64,000 nucleotides of DNA from Aphis gossypii (GCF_020184175.1 NC_065531.1:31765213-31829212), one strand, 5' to 3'. Positions 1-13,821 are shown, counted from the first letter of the stretch. Translations and numbers: made by a program. The notes: generated by a model not told the origin, from the letters alone.

Positions 1-1620
1 GTAATTTAAAATATTAATTAATATTTAACAGAATAATATAATGATATAGCCTGTGTATCAACATTTAATCTTCACTATTAAACTAAGTAACTTCAATCAA
101 AAATAATATAATGATGATAATTTCTTAAATTAAAATTTTTAACTAAAATAATTTGTGTAATAAATACATATATATATATATTAAATCTAGGTTAAACGAT
201 CTTGAAATTTAACTTTTTTAGAATAAATATAATAAAAATGTGAGAAAAATACTAACATTTTTTTATCTAATGCCTAGAGCCAAATGCCCTTGACAAGTTT
301 CACATTTCGAATATATTTTGATAACCTTGAGAACCAATATTGGTCCTAACGTATATTTTTATTTATACCTACTGAATTCTTGTTCATTGGAAAAATACAT
401 ATTTTATCTTATAGTTACTACATTATAGTAATTATAGCTTGTATTTTATTTTTTGATATTTCAATTTGGTTGATATATTTTTTTTCTTTAAAACAAAAAG
501 TTTAAATCTTTGTTTTTGTAATATTTTTGTCTATATTTAGCTTTTTAAAGAGTTATTTATAGAAAACAGTATATTGTAGTATGATTTATGAAGTTATAAA
601 TTATAAATAACGTTTGTTATCTAATATTTAAATCTTTAGCATTTTAAAATCTCAATATTACGTACTAATATTAACGTCATATAGTTAGCGGTCATAAATA
701 ATTTTATCAAAATGAGTTTGTATCAGGTATTTATAAAATAAAATATACTTAAAAAAAGTATAAAATTGGTATTACCGTTTGTTATAGTTTATTTTTTTCC
801 TATCACATGCTTCAAGACACATTAGTTTTTACCCATTAAACATGACGTAAGATATACATTTAAGAATTTACAGTTGAATTATCTTCAAATGATGATGTTG
901 ATTAAATATTGATACTAGGTTAACTTAATTAGATAGTTATAATATGGCCTCACTTATGTATCTTTTTTTTTTATATATTCTAGTAATTGCAATTAAATAG
1001 TTTTACAGACGTTACAGTAGATTAAGAAAGCATAGATAAATTGTGTGCTTGTATGAGCAAATTAGATTTGCATTTTTTTTTCTAACACGTTTTAATCCCA
1101 TTAAATTATTTGAATTTTACTACCAACTCGATACTTTAACAATCTTGAAATTCTGATAGAAAAATTGAAGTTCAAATAATGCTAACGTTGATAAAATTTG
1201 TAGTATAACTAAATTTGACTATCCATACTCTAAACATAAACTATTACCTATGTAAGAAGGTAAATGGCAATCAATGTTAACAAATGCTCGTTTAGAATAA
1301 TACATTTTACCTTTAATTATCCTGCTATTAGTTACACAAATCCTTAAATAGATAATTTTAAACATTCAAATGTTTAATAATTTATAATATCCACAGTTAA
1401 AGCACACTATAATACGTCTATACCTATATTAATTACCTATTACACAATATGAATAAGTACAATTTTAATTAATTTATAATATTAAAAATATTTATTTTTT
1501 TCTATTCGCTCATAATTTAAATTATATTTATTATAATATGAATGTTTTAAGCTTTAACTTATAAATTTAAATTTTGTAACAAGTAAAAATTAAAAATACG
1601 AAAATTATAACATAATATGA

Positions 1621-1790
1621 GCTGGATTTAGGGGAAGGCTGAGTGGGCTACAGCCAAGGAGCCCCCACAATTTTATGATTTTTTTAATAAGTAAACAAAT
1701 ATATTTTCTTGTTTTTGTATAAGGATCCCCCACAATTCATTCAGCCCTCGGGCTACTATATACCTAAATTCATCCCTAAACATAATAATA
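1621..1790. repeat. Decayed dispersed repeat with CCCCCACAATT duplicated
   Basis: The block contains GGATTTAGGGG near its left end and TAAATTCATCCCT near its right end, which are loosely inverted copies. CCCCCACAATT occurs twice, about 65 bases apart, and GGCTGAGTGGGCTACAGCC can fold on itself. The G/C runs are foreign to the surrounding AT-rich DNA. It resembles the non-autonomous DNA elements common in aphid genomes; the family is not determined. Confidence 0.45.
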
Positions 1791-3900
1791 TATGACTTTA
1801 GTTTAGTGACTTGAATTCGTAATTCAATTATTTATTGAATTATATCTGCGATTCGTTTACCTTTCCACTATATCCTCTTCATATATCAGGCTAATATAAT
1901 TGTGCAGTTGTATTTTAATAACATATATTTCTTAAATATTACTTAAGCACATAACAAATACGATGTTATTTTAATTAATATCGATTAAAAAAAAAAAAAA
2001 AAAAGATAACTTGTTCGTTAGCTTGTAATTTACTCGTATACACGATATTGCGGTTAGAATATAATACTGGTACTGGTAAAGTGTTAAATGTTTTCTCTGC
2101 AAATTATCTATCGAATCATATGTTTTTCACAGTAATAATTATGTACAGATGTTTTACATTACTATATAGCCGGCCAACACTTTATTATGGATCAGATAAA
2201 AAAACACGTGCACAACTGTTAAATCGATGTCTTATAATTTATTGAGTGCTATTAGATGAGGAATCGTTTGTCGTGATTAATTTTGCAATATAAGATATTT
2301 TTAAACTACTCGCAAGTACAATGAATGAAACCGGAATAATGGCACAATGCCTGATTATGGAATGGTTATTGGTACCTATATATTAAACATTTGTTATCGT
2401 CCATAGTGTATAACAATTATTTATCAAATCTTTTCGAGTACGAAAAAACTGTGCTCTGCTTTGACTTAACCGTCAACAGTCCAATGCTTATAATAATTGA
2501 ATAATAGTTTGAGTAATGTTGTCGAAAAGATTAACTTAACTTATTAGAATTTCCTGCCATAAACTAAAAACTTTCTGTTTAAGCGACTGTTTCTACAAAA
2601 GAGCAAATATTATTACCAATTATTATGTTACTTACCGGTGTTTGATGAATTTCTCCACTTATATACCATAAAAGGCTACTCTGATAAAGTGTAAAACAAT
2701 ATAAATTGATTCGAAGACACTAATAAAGATTATCGATGTTATTGATTAAAAATTGCTTTTTGTAATAGTACTTACACCTTAATTTTCTTTGCGTTTTCCT
2801 TTTAAAAATATTATTCAAGACGTAAACACAAACAATAAACATAGCTTTAATAAAAATGTATTTTGTAAGTATCAAGAAAGTTAGTTTTAAACTAGTTTTT
2901 AGTTAACCTATACAAATATTAAATATTCATCACAATTTGATTTATAATTTCATGAATATTATTTGACTGTGTTAAGTAATAGTTATATCATTTACGTCTT
3001 ATTTAGATAATTAGATTGCCTACATATTAATGTATTATGTATTTTCATAATACCGGACAATTATTTTCCATATACTTACTCTCTGCAGTTCTGGTATTTA
3101 TAAGGCGTAAGCTATTGGCACACCACATGATATAGGTTTTAATTGACATATTTGCTTATCAATTATTTTAGGCAAGGCTATGTATCTACTGCACTATAAT
3201 TTATTATAAATAATAAATTATTTACTCATATATTTATACATTATAGATTATTATATAATATATTAATATGCTAATGTGCTAAAATGAAGTGAATAATACC
3301 ATATAAGATATGATACCAAAACAAAAATTAGTATTTAATATTGTTAAAAACTGTGCGTTATCCAAGTAATATTTAACACATATTTTTAAATAACACTCAA
3401 TTTTTTAATAAACAGCTAATCAATATTAATGGTTTTTAATTTTTCATAATATAGCGTACCATCATGGTTAATGAAGACACTAAGATTTTTATCGGGTTAA
3501 AAGAAAATAACTTAAAAAATCATAATAATAAATTATATAAATCATTTATTATGTACACAACTTACAAATTAGTATTATAGGAGTTTTTCTCTAACAAATC
3601 GCAAATATAACATGAATATATTATTATATGTACACGTTTTACAACGATGAATAGACGGGCGGTTACTGTACCATAATAATGTGTTTAAATAACATTTATC
3701 ATGACGAGCGTGTAATTTAGTGAGTAAAGTAATTATAAATCACGTAAAAAAAAAATAAAATAATAATCATTATATAATAATTAAATATAAACAGCTAGAA
3801 CGAGGGGATCGTATAATATACTCGTATTATACATATCAGTCCACCGCGGAGTAACGGAAACAAGAAAACATGGTTAGGTTATCCTCTGACATACACATTA

Positions 3901-3925
3901 CACACACACATATATATATATATAT
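3901..3925. repeat. CA/TA microsatellite
   Basis: Five CA units are followed directly by a TA run. Confidence 0.9.
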
Positions 3926-4100
3926 TATACCTACATACGAATAAAAAATGAATAAAACTACACTCATCGTTCGCACGTTTTATATGATATTTTCGCGTAT
4001 TCGGTTGCCTATGTTTAATTTAAAAATAAAAAACACAATACCGTGGTGTTCATTGCGGTGGTTCGGGGAGGAGGGTGGGATAGATTCGCGTTTTTTAAAA

Positions 4101-4106
4101 TTTATT
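4101..4106 (-). terminator. Candidate polyadenylation signal AATAAA
   Basis: Minus-strand AATAAA lies 22 bases after the stop codon of the Odd-family gene. Such hexamers are common in this AT-rich DNA, and another lies at 3545-3550, so the real cleavage site may be further downstream. Confidence 0.25.
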
Positions 4107-4128
4107 TTTTCTTTCTTTCGAAATGAGA

Positions 4129-4525
4129 TCAGCGGCCACAATCGTCCGTGGCCGTAACGGCGTCGTTGTCGCGTCCGTGTGCGTTGGCAATGATCGCGGC
4201 TGACTGCAGTTCGGTAGTTGCGTACGCCAGCTGGACCGACGCCGCAGACACAGGCGACAAGTTGTGCGTGAGGCTGTGTCGGCGCAGGTCGCAATTCCTG
4301 CGGAATACTTTACTGCACGTCGGACAGTTGTACGGCTTGATGTCGGTGTGCGTCAACAGGTGTGTCTTCAGGTTGGACCGCTGATTGAAGCTTCGGCTGC
4401 ACACCGGACACTTGTGCGGCGACTCTTCTAGGTGAAGAATCTTGTGCACGGCCAATGTACGTGACTGGCAAAACCCTTTGCCACACTCCAGGCACTTAAA
4501 CGGTTTTTCCTTGGAGTGAATGTAC
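4129..4525 (-). CDS. bowl/sob: Odd-skipped family zinc-finger transcription factor, coding exon 2 (residues 318-449)
   Basis: This exon completes the same protein. The acceptor reads CCGCAG before GTACATTCAC. Joining it to exon 1 gives AG+G (Arg318), then YIHSKEKP, the exact family linker, and total coding length is 1350 bases (449 codons plus stop). It supplies the last His of finger 2 (H321), finger 3 (327-349), finger 4 (355-377) and finger 5 (383-405), linked by SKEKP, LEESP and TDIKP. Finger 5, with FRRNCDLRRHSLTH, is characteristic of sob/bowl and absent from Odd. The tail is only 44 residues, ends DDCGR and stops with TGA at 4131-4129. I see no Groucho-binding eh1-like motif (F-x-I-x-x-I/L) in it. 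The DNA is clearly GC-richer than the flanks. Confidence 0.94.
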
Positions 4526-4710
4526 CTGCGGACATGAAAAACACGCAGCGTTCGATTTAATAATACACGATAATTTATAATGATATGAATAATAATGTGC
4601 GCCGGGTCATGATTTACGTATAAGAAATTGAATATAAGTACGAATAGTACGATATGTTGATATACTATTATGGCTGCGATATTACTTATCCTTAAAGTTT
4701 TGAATGTGGA

Positions 4711-4742
4711 GGTGTGTATGTGTGTGTGTGTCTGTGTGTGTG
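4711..4742. repeat. TG microsatellite
   Basis: Imperfect TG run with single A and C interruptions, within the large intron. Confidence 0.9.
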
Positions 4743-5858
4743 CAATTTAATGATTTAATCACACCCTTTATTATGTTGTACAATACCTAGTATTTGTGCG
4801 TACTGGTCTTCTTTTGTTATTACAATAGATTTTACGAATTTATGCATTTATGCATTTTTTTCGTGTGCTTATGCCTGCTTTATTGCTTTATCATTGGTTG
4901 TTACGTTGGATTATTAAAAATGAAACGAATCGTTTATTACTAGATTATGTAGAAGTAATTTTTTTATTCTTTAATAGTAGAAATAAGAATTAAGATTTTA
5001 TTGAGCTTTCTAATCGATATTGCACAGACCCATATAGGATCCAAAATATATATTACGTGTTTACCTTTACATAGCTGTGAACGTTTGACCTGCAGCGACT
5101 CGCACGAATATTATCCAAATTCGCCGACACGTTTTAAGATAGCGATTAGCACCCACTTTATAATATTAATTTTGCTTTTCACGTGTGCGCGATGACAGGT
5201 CGACCTAGTATAGTATTATTATTGTACGAGACGAATTACTTGTATTCACCTATAGAGTGTAATGATCTCGGTTTAATGTAAAAGTTACCTTTTCCGCCGC
5301 TCACGAACGAAAGCGACCCAATTACACTCATCGACGTCGCATTGGAAGAACTTCATTAATTCTAAACGACATTTGTCGTCACTTCTCTTATCTCTATGTA
5401 CTTATTGATAAACCTAACACGTAAACGCTGTGTCGCACCATTGTAAATAGGGATAATTATTGCTGTGTAATAATAAATACAACTATAAATTATTAATTTT
5501 CTAATAGTATTAATTTATCAATTTATATATAATAATTATGTTTAGGCACGTACAACGGACATATTATTAGTGCCACACTGCGTGAGTAATACATGTTTAA
5601 ATTTAGAATAATATAATATAAATACTAAAGTTGTAAGTAGTAAGATTCAATTTTTTTTAACTATTTGAAAACAAATTCACTAAAAAAATGTCAAAATAAC
5701 ACGTAGAATAGAATATTTATTATAATATCGATAATTAGTTTCGTATGCAGCAATATTAATTAGATATTCGCACTATTACGTCCATCACAACGCAGTTGCC
5801 CCGTGTGGTTTCAAATGTGAAAAGGTGCGGCATCCTTACTGTATTGTTTATGTACATT

Positions 5859-5866
5859 TATATATA

Positions 5867-5899
<33 letters not shown>
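5859..5899. repeat. TA/TG microsatellite
   Basis: TA units pass into a TG run interrupted by TATG. It explains the Val/Cys-rich frames in this stretch. Confidence 0.9.
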
Positions 5900-8056
5900 C
5901 TATGAATTATTATTACCGGTATCTACACAGACTTCAAGGCGATCGAAGATCGCAATCGCAAACATATTATTATCCAGTTGTATATACCAACGAGGCAATA
6001 GAATATTTTTTGAATAAACCAACTCGATCAGTTTATTATATACAATATACATAATATATCTTATGTAGTGTAGTTGAGGTATTTTTTTCCCTTTGGTAAA
6101 TTCCGCATTTATATCGAATATTATCACGCGCAGTGCGTACACCTATTCCCCATATTTTCTTCCAATTATGTTTATCTTTACGATTTTTGTGCAATCAAAC
6201 TAGTTATACAGCTTTTTTTATTTGCCTTTATTGGACTGCCGAAATAATGTTTAATTTAATTACGTTGTTTTTTAATTAATTTGTGAACGTTTGTGTTTAA
6301 AAAAATGTTTTAAAAAATTAAGGCTTAGAAAAACTGTTCGCGTAAATTTTATAAAGAATGTTAATTATAAATTAATACCTTTTTTAAGTCAATAAAACAA
6401 TATAATTAGTTTAAGCTTCTTACAAATTCAAAAATTGTATGTTGAAAAAGCAATTGTATATATATCAACGATCAATAGGTTATTGATTATAAATTAATGA
6501 ACCCACTACCCATAAACAGTTAAGAGTAATGTGTAATCTCTATACAGATTGTACAATTAAAATACGTTACGTGACTTCCATAACTGTTAAATTCCAATAC
6601 TAATTCGTATTAAAAAGGCTGTTTGACCAAGTGGAAATACTAATGTGGGCGATAATATAATTTTATAAATATTGTGAAATATTGCATTGTTGGTAGTTGT
6701 CAGTTGTCATCTAAAAAAATATTCGAACCGGTTCCACTTAAGTTTTTATTTTTTATCTTCGGTAAACTAGTCTTGACAAATCCAGTCGTTTGCGCTTGTA
6801 ACGCATTTATAATTTATAACACATCTCTGTTTCTCCAACACCTTGTCAGAAACACTCTTCACCTCGACTTTTTATCAACCCAAGACATGGTTAAAAATTA
6901 TTCCAGACGAATAACGATAGTCTACGACTTTGACTCGTGTTTTCTCGTTACTATTTGTATATATTATTTGCATCATTTAATCAGGCTGTCAACGATGAAT
7001 TTTCATAAAAATTCGTTTACAAATGTTTTACCAAGACGTCAATCATTTGTTATTATTATTACAATGGTTGACCACAGTTTTGCACTTGATTTACAATTTG
7101 TGTTATCTTTAATTATTATTATTATTATTCGTAACCTGTTTAATATTTATAAGCACGCCGTATGTATTGTTTATACCACAAGGAGGGCAATTTAAGTGGC
7201 ATTCGGTCAGGAACTAAATGGATTTTTAACGACTGGACAGTTTATATGTACATCGAGACGACCGATATTATATTGTCTGTAATAAAAAATGTTAAAAAGT
7301 ATTTGCAAAGTGATGGCGGTGGGCGTTTTATACTGTGCAGAATGTTTTTATTTTTATTTTTAACTTATAAGTTAGATAGAAGATGTTAACAAAAGTAGTT
7401 TTTTGTAAATATATAAATATATGATTTCACTTAAAATTTAGCCTATTTTTTTGGTTTGGCAATTTTATTATTCTCGTGGCGATTATAATGTAATATGGTA
7501 GCTATCATGGATACATGTGAGAAACAAATAGGTACTCTCGGTGTTCTTATATGTATTCTCGTGAAACAATATTTAAATATTATGTACAATTTTGTTTAGG
7601 ATGAGCCGTAAAAATAACGTTTTTAAAAATCCTATTGTGCGCCGGTCAAAAGTCACAGAATATAATATACAAAGTGTATTTTTATTGTGCAATCGGTTTT
7701 TAATGGACTGCAACGCGGCGACGGCACACGACACGCACACAATAACATAATGAAGCCATTAAAAGGTATATACCTACTATACACTGCAGTCGCGGTCTCG
7801 TCGTAGGGGTGTACTTTACACTCCTCTTCATGCCACCACACCGTGTTCGGCAGATAGGTCCTTCGGTGTATAATAATAATAACAATAATAATATTATGTA
7901 CCTACACGCATGGCACTTGACCTTTTCATTCCCACGACGGATGACGCGCGGGGACACGTTGAAGGTGATAAATGGACGAGGATTACATATTATTATTAAA
8001 TATATTATACAAAAGCGGCTTGCAAGTCATATTACTCACGTCGTCACAGACCATTG

Positions 8057-8058
<2 letters not shown>

Positions 8059-8089
<31 letters not shown>
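8059..8089. repeat. (AC)15 microsatellite
   Basis: Perfect AC dinucleotide run, the longest uninterrupted CA repeat in the window, within the large intron. Confidence 0.95.
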
Positions 8090-8092
<3 letters not shown>

Positions 8093-8459
8093 TCATGTAC
8101 ATTATAATAGCGGGCATATATTTTTATGTTGTGTACTATATTATGTACAATTATTATCGTACGTGTATCATGATAATAAACGCGATGACGGGCTCGTGTA
8201 TGAGTACCTGCAGTATAACACGTTCGAGTATTTCAGATCGCGACCAGCACAACGTCCTATAGGTTGTGGAAACGACGGAGCCGTTGCGATATTTATTTTT
8301 CGATCCGGACATGAAAAATACGTCAAAGGATTTTTTTTTAAATAAAATTTTTATTACTATTGTGATCATGGCAGACATCCAAATGTGCTGAGCGCGAGGA
8401 GTAAAAAGGATATATTATAATAAAAACCACGCACACACGATTAAGTTTTTATTTTATTT

Positions 8460-8960
8460 TTTTACTTTTCTCTCTCTCTCTCTCACACACTCACACACTC
8501 TCTCTCGCTCTCGCTCCCACACTCTCCGAGCATATAAAACTGAGTGCTGCTTATACGATCGTAAATACACGGCGCACGCGCAAGCCGGTTATTTGATCGA
8601 CTCGACGGCGGCGGCGGCGACTATATGGTGTGCATTACCCCTGCGAGACGTGACGTGCTCTTCCGCCAACGCGAATTTTTTCTTCTTAGCGCGCGCGAGC
8701 TCGTGACTAAAACGCGCGGCGGCGACGTAAGATAGACAGTGACACTATATATATATATACACATATATCTATATTATATGTATAGGTATAGTATATACGG
8801 TGTCCCTCTCCACTGCCCACCGCCGACCATCCGACGAAATCCTCTCTCGGTGACAAATTTATTGTGCGCTCGCGCCACACATCCGTTTTTACTGTCTAAT
8901 AAAAACGCTAACCTAACGACGACGTTAAAACAATTTTATGATAATACGACGACGAGTCGT
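8460..8960. promoter_or_regulatory. CpG-rich intronic block with GAGA tract and TATA box
   Basis: Seen here are the GAGA-type tract, TATAAAA at 8533-8539 on the plus strand, then a (GGC)n-containing CpG-rich run to about 8720 and more moderate CpG density to about 8960. Such a combination inside the intron of a patterning gene could be an internal or antisense promoter, or a Polycomb/Trithorax response element. No open frame of interest follows the TATA box. The regulatory role is inference. Confidence 0.35.
8469..8527. repeat. CT/CA simple-repeat tract (GAGA-type on the minus strand)
   Basis: This is a continuous pyrimidine-rich tract of TC units with CACA inserts. On the minus strand it reads as repeated GAGAG, the binding motif of GAGA-factor/Trl-type proteins. 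It directly precedes a TATAAAA at 8533-8539 and a CpG-rich block. Confidence 0.8.
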
Positions 8961-10739
8961 GTGTGCGTGTAAGCGCACTCGCGGATCGTTTGTTTTCCGA
9001 CACACCGCAGACTGGTTTTCGAAACCAAACCGACATGCCTTCTTTCTATGGTCATCCGTATTATTATTTTATAGGAGGCACATAATATTTTATCTATTTA
9101 TATAATATTATACATCATAATATTATTATGAGTATTATATACAATTCTGTGTACATAATATTGATGCCTATGAATGATACTCATCGCACTTAAAAATGGT
9201 AGTATTTTTCTAAAAAATCGTGGCACCACCCTCGTCAGGAAAAATTTACCGTAAAATTAAATATTTTATCGGTGATTCATGAAATGGAATACAGATGTCC
9301 TAAGCTTTTAAAACAAATACAAATCTAAATACTTTTGTATAGCATGAAACTGATACGTTATACTAGATAGAGTTATATACTAGATTAAATGTTGACGTTC
9401 TATAATAATGCGTATATTATAATTAATAGCAACACAATAATCGGAAAAGTTTCGATATTGTCGGGAAAAAAAGGAAAAAATTAAGATTCGACAAAAACCG
9501 TTTTTTCGTTTATCACCTACTTATTATAGAATTTTACGAATGCATAGGACTCATATTCAACCCTAGTTAATATTTCGTAGCGAACATATCTAATGATGAA
9601 CTTAAACCGTTTAATAAACTTTCGTATAGTATCAAAGATACACATATACCTATCTAATGAATTCTGCAAATACGCAGTATTGTTAATAACATTATGTAAA
9701 TCAACTTATGGTTAACGAATCGGATTATCATATACCCACGCAGTTCAGTCATATATTATAATTTTGGAAACTGTCGAGTCAATATTAGTAAACGAATTAA
9801 AAAACTCCGTGGAATTTATATGAGACGATTTGAATTTTTTATTTTAAGCTTTGTCTTGTTTTATCTGTACAGTAATATTTTATATACCTATCGAATTTAA
9901 AGATTTATATACCCAGTACCTATAGTATATTATACCCGTTATCGGTTAGGTTAGTTTGTAAAAAATAAACTACATCCGCGGTGCCATTTTAATTATTGAC
10001 CTCTAACACAGCTTCACTATAATAAATACCTAAACAATTAAATTAAAGTTTAAATGTGCAATTTGTATAATATAATATCAAGAGTTGATATTTTAGTTCA
10101 AAAATAATTATTATAACATACATATTTATTATTATGCCTCATCTATGGGCTATGATGAGAGTTGAAGAGATGTTCGAAAATATTTGTATCTACTTATAGG
10201 TGTATTATATACTTGGAAATTTAATTAACAATAAACAATTTAAACATAATCATAATATATTTTCTTGTAGTAGTAGGCTCTGTGACTATATTTAATAACG
10301 AATTTGACTCGTTTTATTTGTAAAAACCATGTTTACATTCATATGTAAGTGATATATAGTGAACAACATTATCTTGTACCAAGTTAATATTATGAATTAT
10401 GATACACAGAAGTCGAATATTCCCACATATTTTATGTGTATTTTTCGTTTACATACTTTATATACTCGTGTACTCGTACATACTATGTAGGTCTAATTCA
10501 ATTTTATAATATTCATCACACTTATCATCCTTACGTTATTTTATAATTCATGCAAAGATACTGTATAATTACGACGCAAAATGTTGTATGAAAAAAACAT
10601 TTCATGTTTATAGGTTTAAAACTCTAGACGACATAATAACGTTGTATTAAATAACTAGACCAGCGGAGTTTTCTCACGTTTTTCTTTCATTCTAAACATT
10701 CCTGTTGAGAAATAAAAATTCTTTTCGATTTCCCGAAAA

Positions 10740-11280
10740 CTGTTTTCGTGAGCGTAACATAATACGACGTGCGGCTATTAAACTGTCGGCTCGAGAGAAC
10801 GGTGGACGATTAAAATCGTATATCGCGCAAATGATCGGGGGGGATCTGTGCGTATAGATCTGTGGCGGAGAGAGAATCGTCGTAAGAGCAGTGCGGGTAA
10901 TCCGATACGCGGGCGCACTCGGGTTGGAGTGGTTTTTTTTTTATATCGCATTTATGTACCTACTTCGGACCGCTTTTGGTGTATCCCGTAAATTATTATT
11001 TGAAAATAAATGATAACATCTTTTTAACTCGATAACCGCCGCCGTTAGTAAACACATACTCACTCACGTCATAGGTGTATTATGGACGAGCATAAGCGAG
11101 TAGGCACATACACACGCACGAGCGAGTACACCACCCCGACAATATTGTTATATATTACTCGCGGGTGGTAACGATACGATTCGTTCGTAGTGGCAAGTCA
11201 GTCACCATAAACGAAGACTAAACGACAACAATCGTAAAAACGGATGGTCGCGAACGGCGAGTAAAATATATTATTATTAT
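10740..11280. promoter_or_regulatory. CpG-rich intronic block, candidate enhancer
   Basis: The base composition shifts abruptly to GC- and CpG-rich inside an AT-rich intron. It contains a run of seven G, a GAGAGAGA stretch near 10868 and GGTAATCCG near 10896, a core bound by K50 homeodomains such as Orthodenticle. There is no coding potential of note. Enhancer function is inferred only from composition and position. Confidence 0.25.
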
Positions 11281-12956
11281 ACATAGGTAACTATATGTCT
11301 ATAGGTACATAATAATATTAATAAATAAATAAGATCCGAGATTAATTCGTTTCTCGAAATTACGACGCTCTGGCATCTGAGTGTATAATAATTGCCCATA
11401 AAATATTGATTGTTGAGTAAAAGGTAAAATGCGGCTATATTAAATTATAGTGTCAATCACGACGTATAACGGCGATACGGTTTTTGGATTCTATTCGAAT
11501 AAAGCACATAATAAGCATGATTATAATAAGGACAAAGGATCTCTGTAATATTATTGTAATATAATATCATTATACCAACATTATATCTTTTGACGGTACA
11601 GGCCGTATTTTTAGGATATGTTTTTTACTTAGACGCGGTATACATAACAACGCGAATAATATAATAATTAGTAGTAATAATATTATATAGATACACCACC
11701 TATCCATAATTATATTATGTGCGTAGTATGAAATATGACGTAAGACTTTTCTGTGTGTCATTCGGGTTAAAGGGTTTCCTCTGTAATTTAAATTCTTTTT
11801 AGCTCTTATAAACATTATACACTATGACTTGTGCACATTACACCGCGGGCACGGGTAATTAATTAAATACAACGTTCGTACAACACAATATTCCGATTGA
11901 TTGATATATGTGTAATGTGTGCGGTATTTGTACTATATGTCTATATGGAACATGGGTAGAGTCCAATCGCGGGTGTCTTGGCATTGTACAATATTATTAA
12001 TTAATTATAAAGTAATAGGCATTTAAAATTCTTTGTTCTGTCTATAGTTTGCTTTCGTTCGTATAGGTATTGTAATATTATTACGCACTATTTTTGTTCC
12101 CATTCTTAGTTCATTCGCGTGTGTAGTATCTTCATAATATCTAATGATAAAACGCGAGGAGTAAATCAGAATATGGAGGGGGGAGGAATTTCACAACCCT
12201 TAGACTCAATCGCTGCCGCCTCATAATACGTGGTTGAGCTTGAAAAAGCGATCGGTTTTAAAAATTCATTGATATACCTATAATTCAATTCATATTATTC
12301 AATCGATACTACATTGATTATAGTTATTACTTATACTTATTAGGTCCATTACTGCAATATGCATATAATAATAATATAATATAATGATTTATAAAGAATA
12401 TAGGAATTTAGATGTGTTTTATTTGCAATATACAAATTAGTTCTTTGATAAAGAGACAACAATTCTGAAAATAGTTGTGAATTTGTCTATATTAGAGAGT
12501 TGAAATCGAATTTCTCACGTTTATAATTTTTTTTTTTAATTTAAATAAATCAATAAAACTCCTTAATTACACGGTTATCGCATGTAATATTAATGCTATA
12601 TCATATTATAGGTATTTATTATAATTATTTATTCACTGAAAAGTATTGTTTTAATGCTTTATCAAGGAAATTGGTCACGGGACCTGTAGATTTAGTCCCT
12701 AAACAATAAGACAACTTGTTGCTATTCAATTATCGTATACATTTTACATACACTTATAATGATTAATGAATACCTCCTATCATAGCAATAATTAAATAAG
12801 TATATCGCAGCATATCCATAACTATAATCGAGTTCACTACACGTTTCGTATGAAAAATATATGAATTTAACACCGTAAAACTGTTGTACATATACAAATA
12901 TATGTATAATTATATATTATATATATTTAAGAAGTATAGAACAATGAGATATTTAC

Positions 12957-13821
12957 CTGTGATCCCTGAGATGGTCCTGTCTCCTGAAAGCTTTTTTACA
13001 AATATCACACGAGTACGGCCGTTCGTCCGTGTGGGTGCGCTCGTGTATGAGCAGGTTGTATGACTTGGTGAAGTGCCTGTTGCAGAATCTGCAGATGAAC
13101 TGTTTCTTGGGTCTCGGGACGGGCCCGTTGTTGTTTTCCTGGTGGTGGTGCAGATGTAGCGAGGCGTCGATGGGTTCATCGGCGACGTCTGCAGTAGCTG
13201 AGACTGAAGTATCTTCGTCGACAATCGCCGTGGAGCAGACTGCGGCAGCGGTCAACGAGGTGGACAGCCTGTTAGCTCTGGGAGACAGGCTGGACAGTTC
13301 TTTAGCGAACGCTGGGAGACGCCCTCCCCTAGTGGCAGCCACGACGATGGCTGCCGTAGCGGCGGCTTTAGCTGCAACTCCGCTGGCGTCCAAAGCCGCT
13401 GGTCTTTCGTCGGGGTCGTCGTTGTCGTCGTCGAGGTAATCGTCTTCAGCGTCCAACGAGGACGGATTGCCGCATTTGACGCCGTCGTCGTCGTCTTCGT
13501 CATCCAACATTTCGTGCACAACCACTACACTGCCAGTGGCGTGCGCTCGGTCGACGGTCACTGCGGTCAACGCGGGTTGACGGGGAACGGCGGTCAGTCG
13601 CTGCAGCGTGATGTACGATTCGAGGGCTTGCAGGTTGAGTGCCGCTGCCACCGGCGAATCGGGTGGCAGTAAAGCTGCCTGCTGCAGCGACGACACGAAC
13701 GTGGTTTGCAGTGACAGGGCGACGTTTTGCAGCGATCTCTGCAACAGTTGTCCCATAGCCACGTCGTCTTTATTGTTGTTGTTGTTGTTGTTAGACGATG
13801 GAGATTGCTGTTGATGTTGTT

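Larger units (their letters stand above)
1..4100. other. AT-rich 3' flank of the Odd-family gene
   Basis: No coding sequence is recognised here. The stretch holds a decayed repeat at 1620-1790, an 18-base A run near 1987-2004 and a CA/TA microsatellite at 3901-3925. The 3' untranslated region of the Odd-family gene probably occupies part of the upper end. Nothing else stands out. Confidence 0.6.
4526..12956 (-). other. Intron of 8.4 kb in the Odd-skipped family gene
   Basis: The intron runs from donor GTAAAT (12956-12951) to acceptor CAG (4528-4526) and interrupts the codon for Arg318 inside finger 2. It holds no convincing exon. Most of it is AT-rich with CA/TG/TA microsatellites. Two blocks are clearly CpG-rich: 8460-8960, with CT/GA tracts and a TATAAAA, and 10740-11280. 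They could be enhancers or an internal promoter. The longest open frame inside (plus strand, 6674-7195, 173 codons) has low-complexity hydrophobic content and is judged accidental. Confidence 0.9.

Noticed and set aside
6674..7195. Plus-strand frame of 173 codons inside the large intron
   Set aside because: It starts at a non-ATG codon and is hydrophobic low complexity with an Ile run from an ATT repeat. It shows no domain and has no splice or promoter context. It lies within an intron on the opposite strand.
7809..8345. Plus-strand frame of 178 codons with a Thr-His run
   Set aside because: The run is the (AC)15 microsatellite, and the rest has no motif.
13029..13439. Plus-strand frame of 136 codons opposite coding exon 1
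   Set aside because: It is antisense to the verified zinc-finger exon and owes its openness to the GC-rich coding bias of the other strand.
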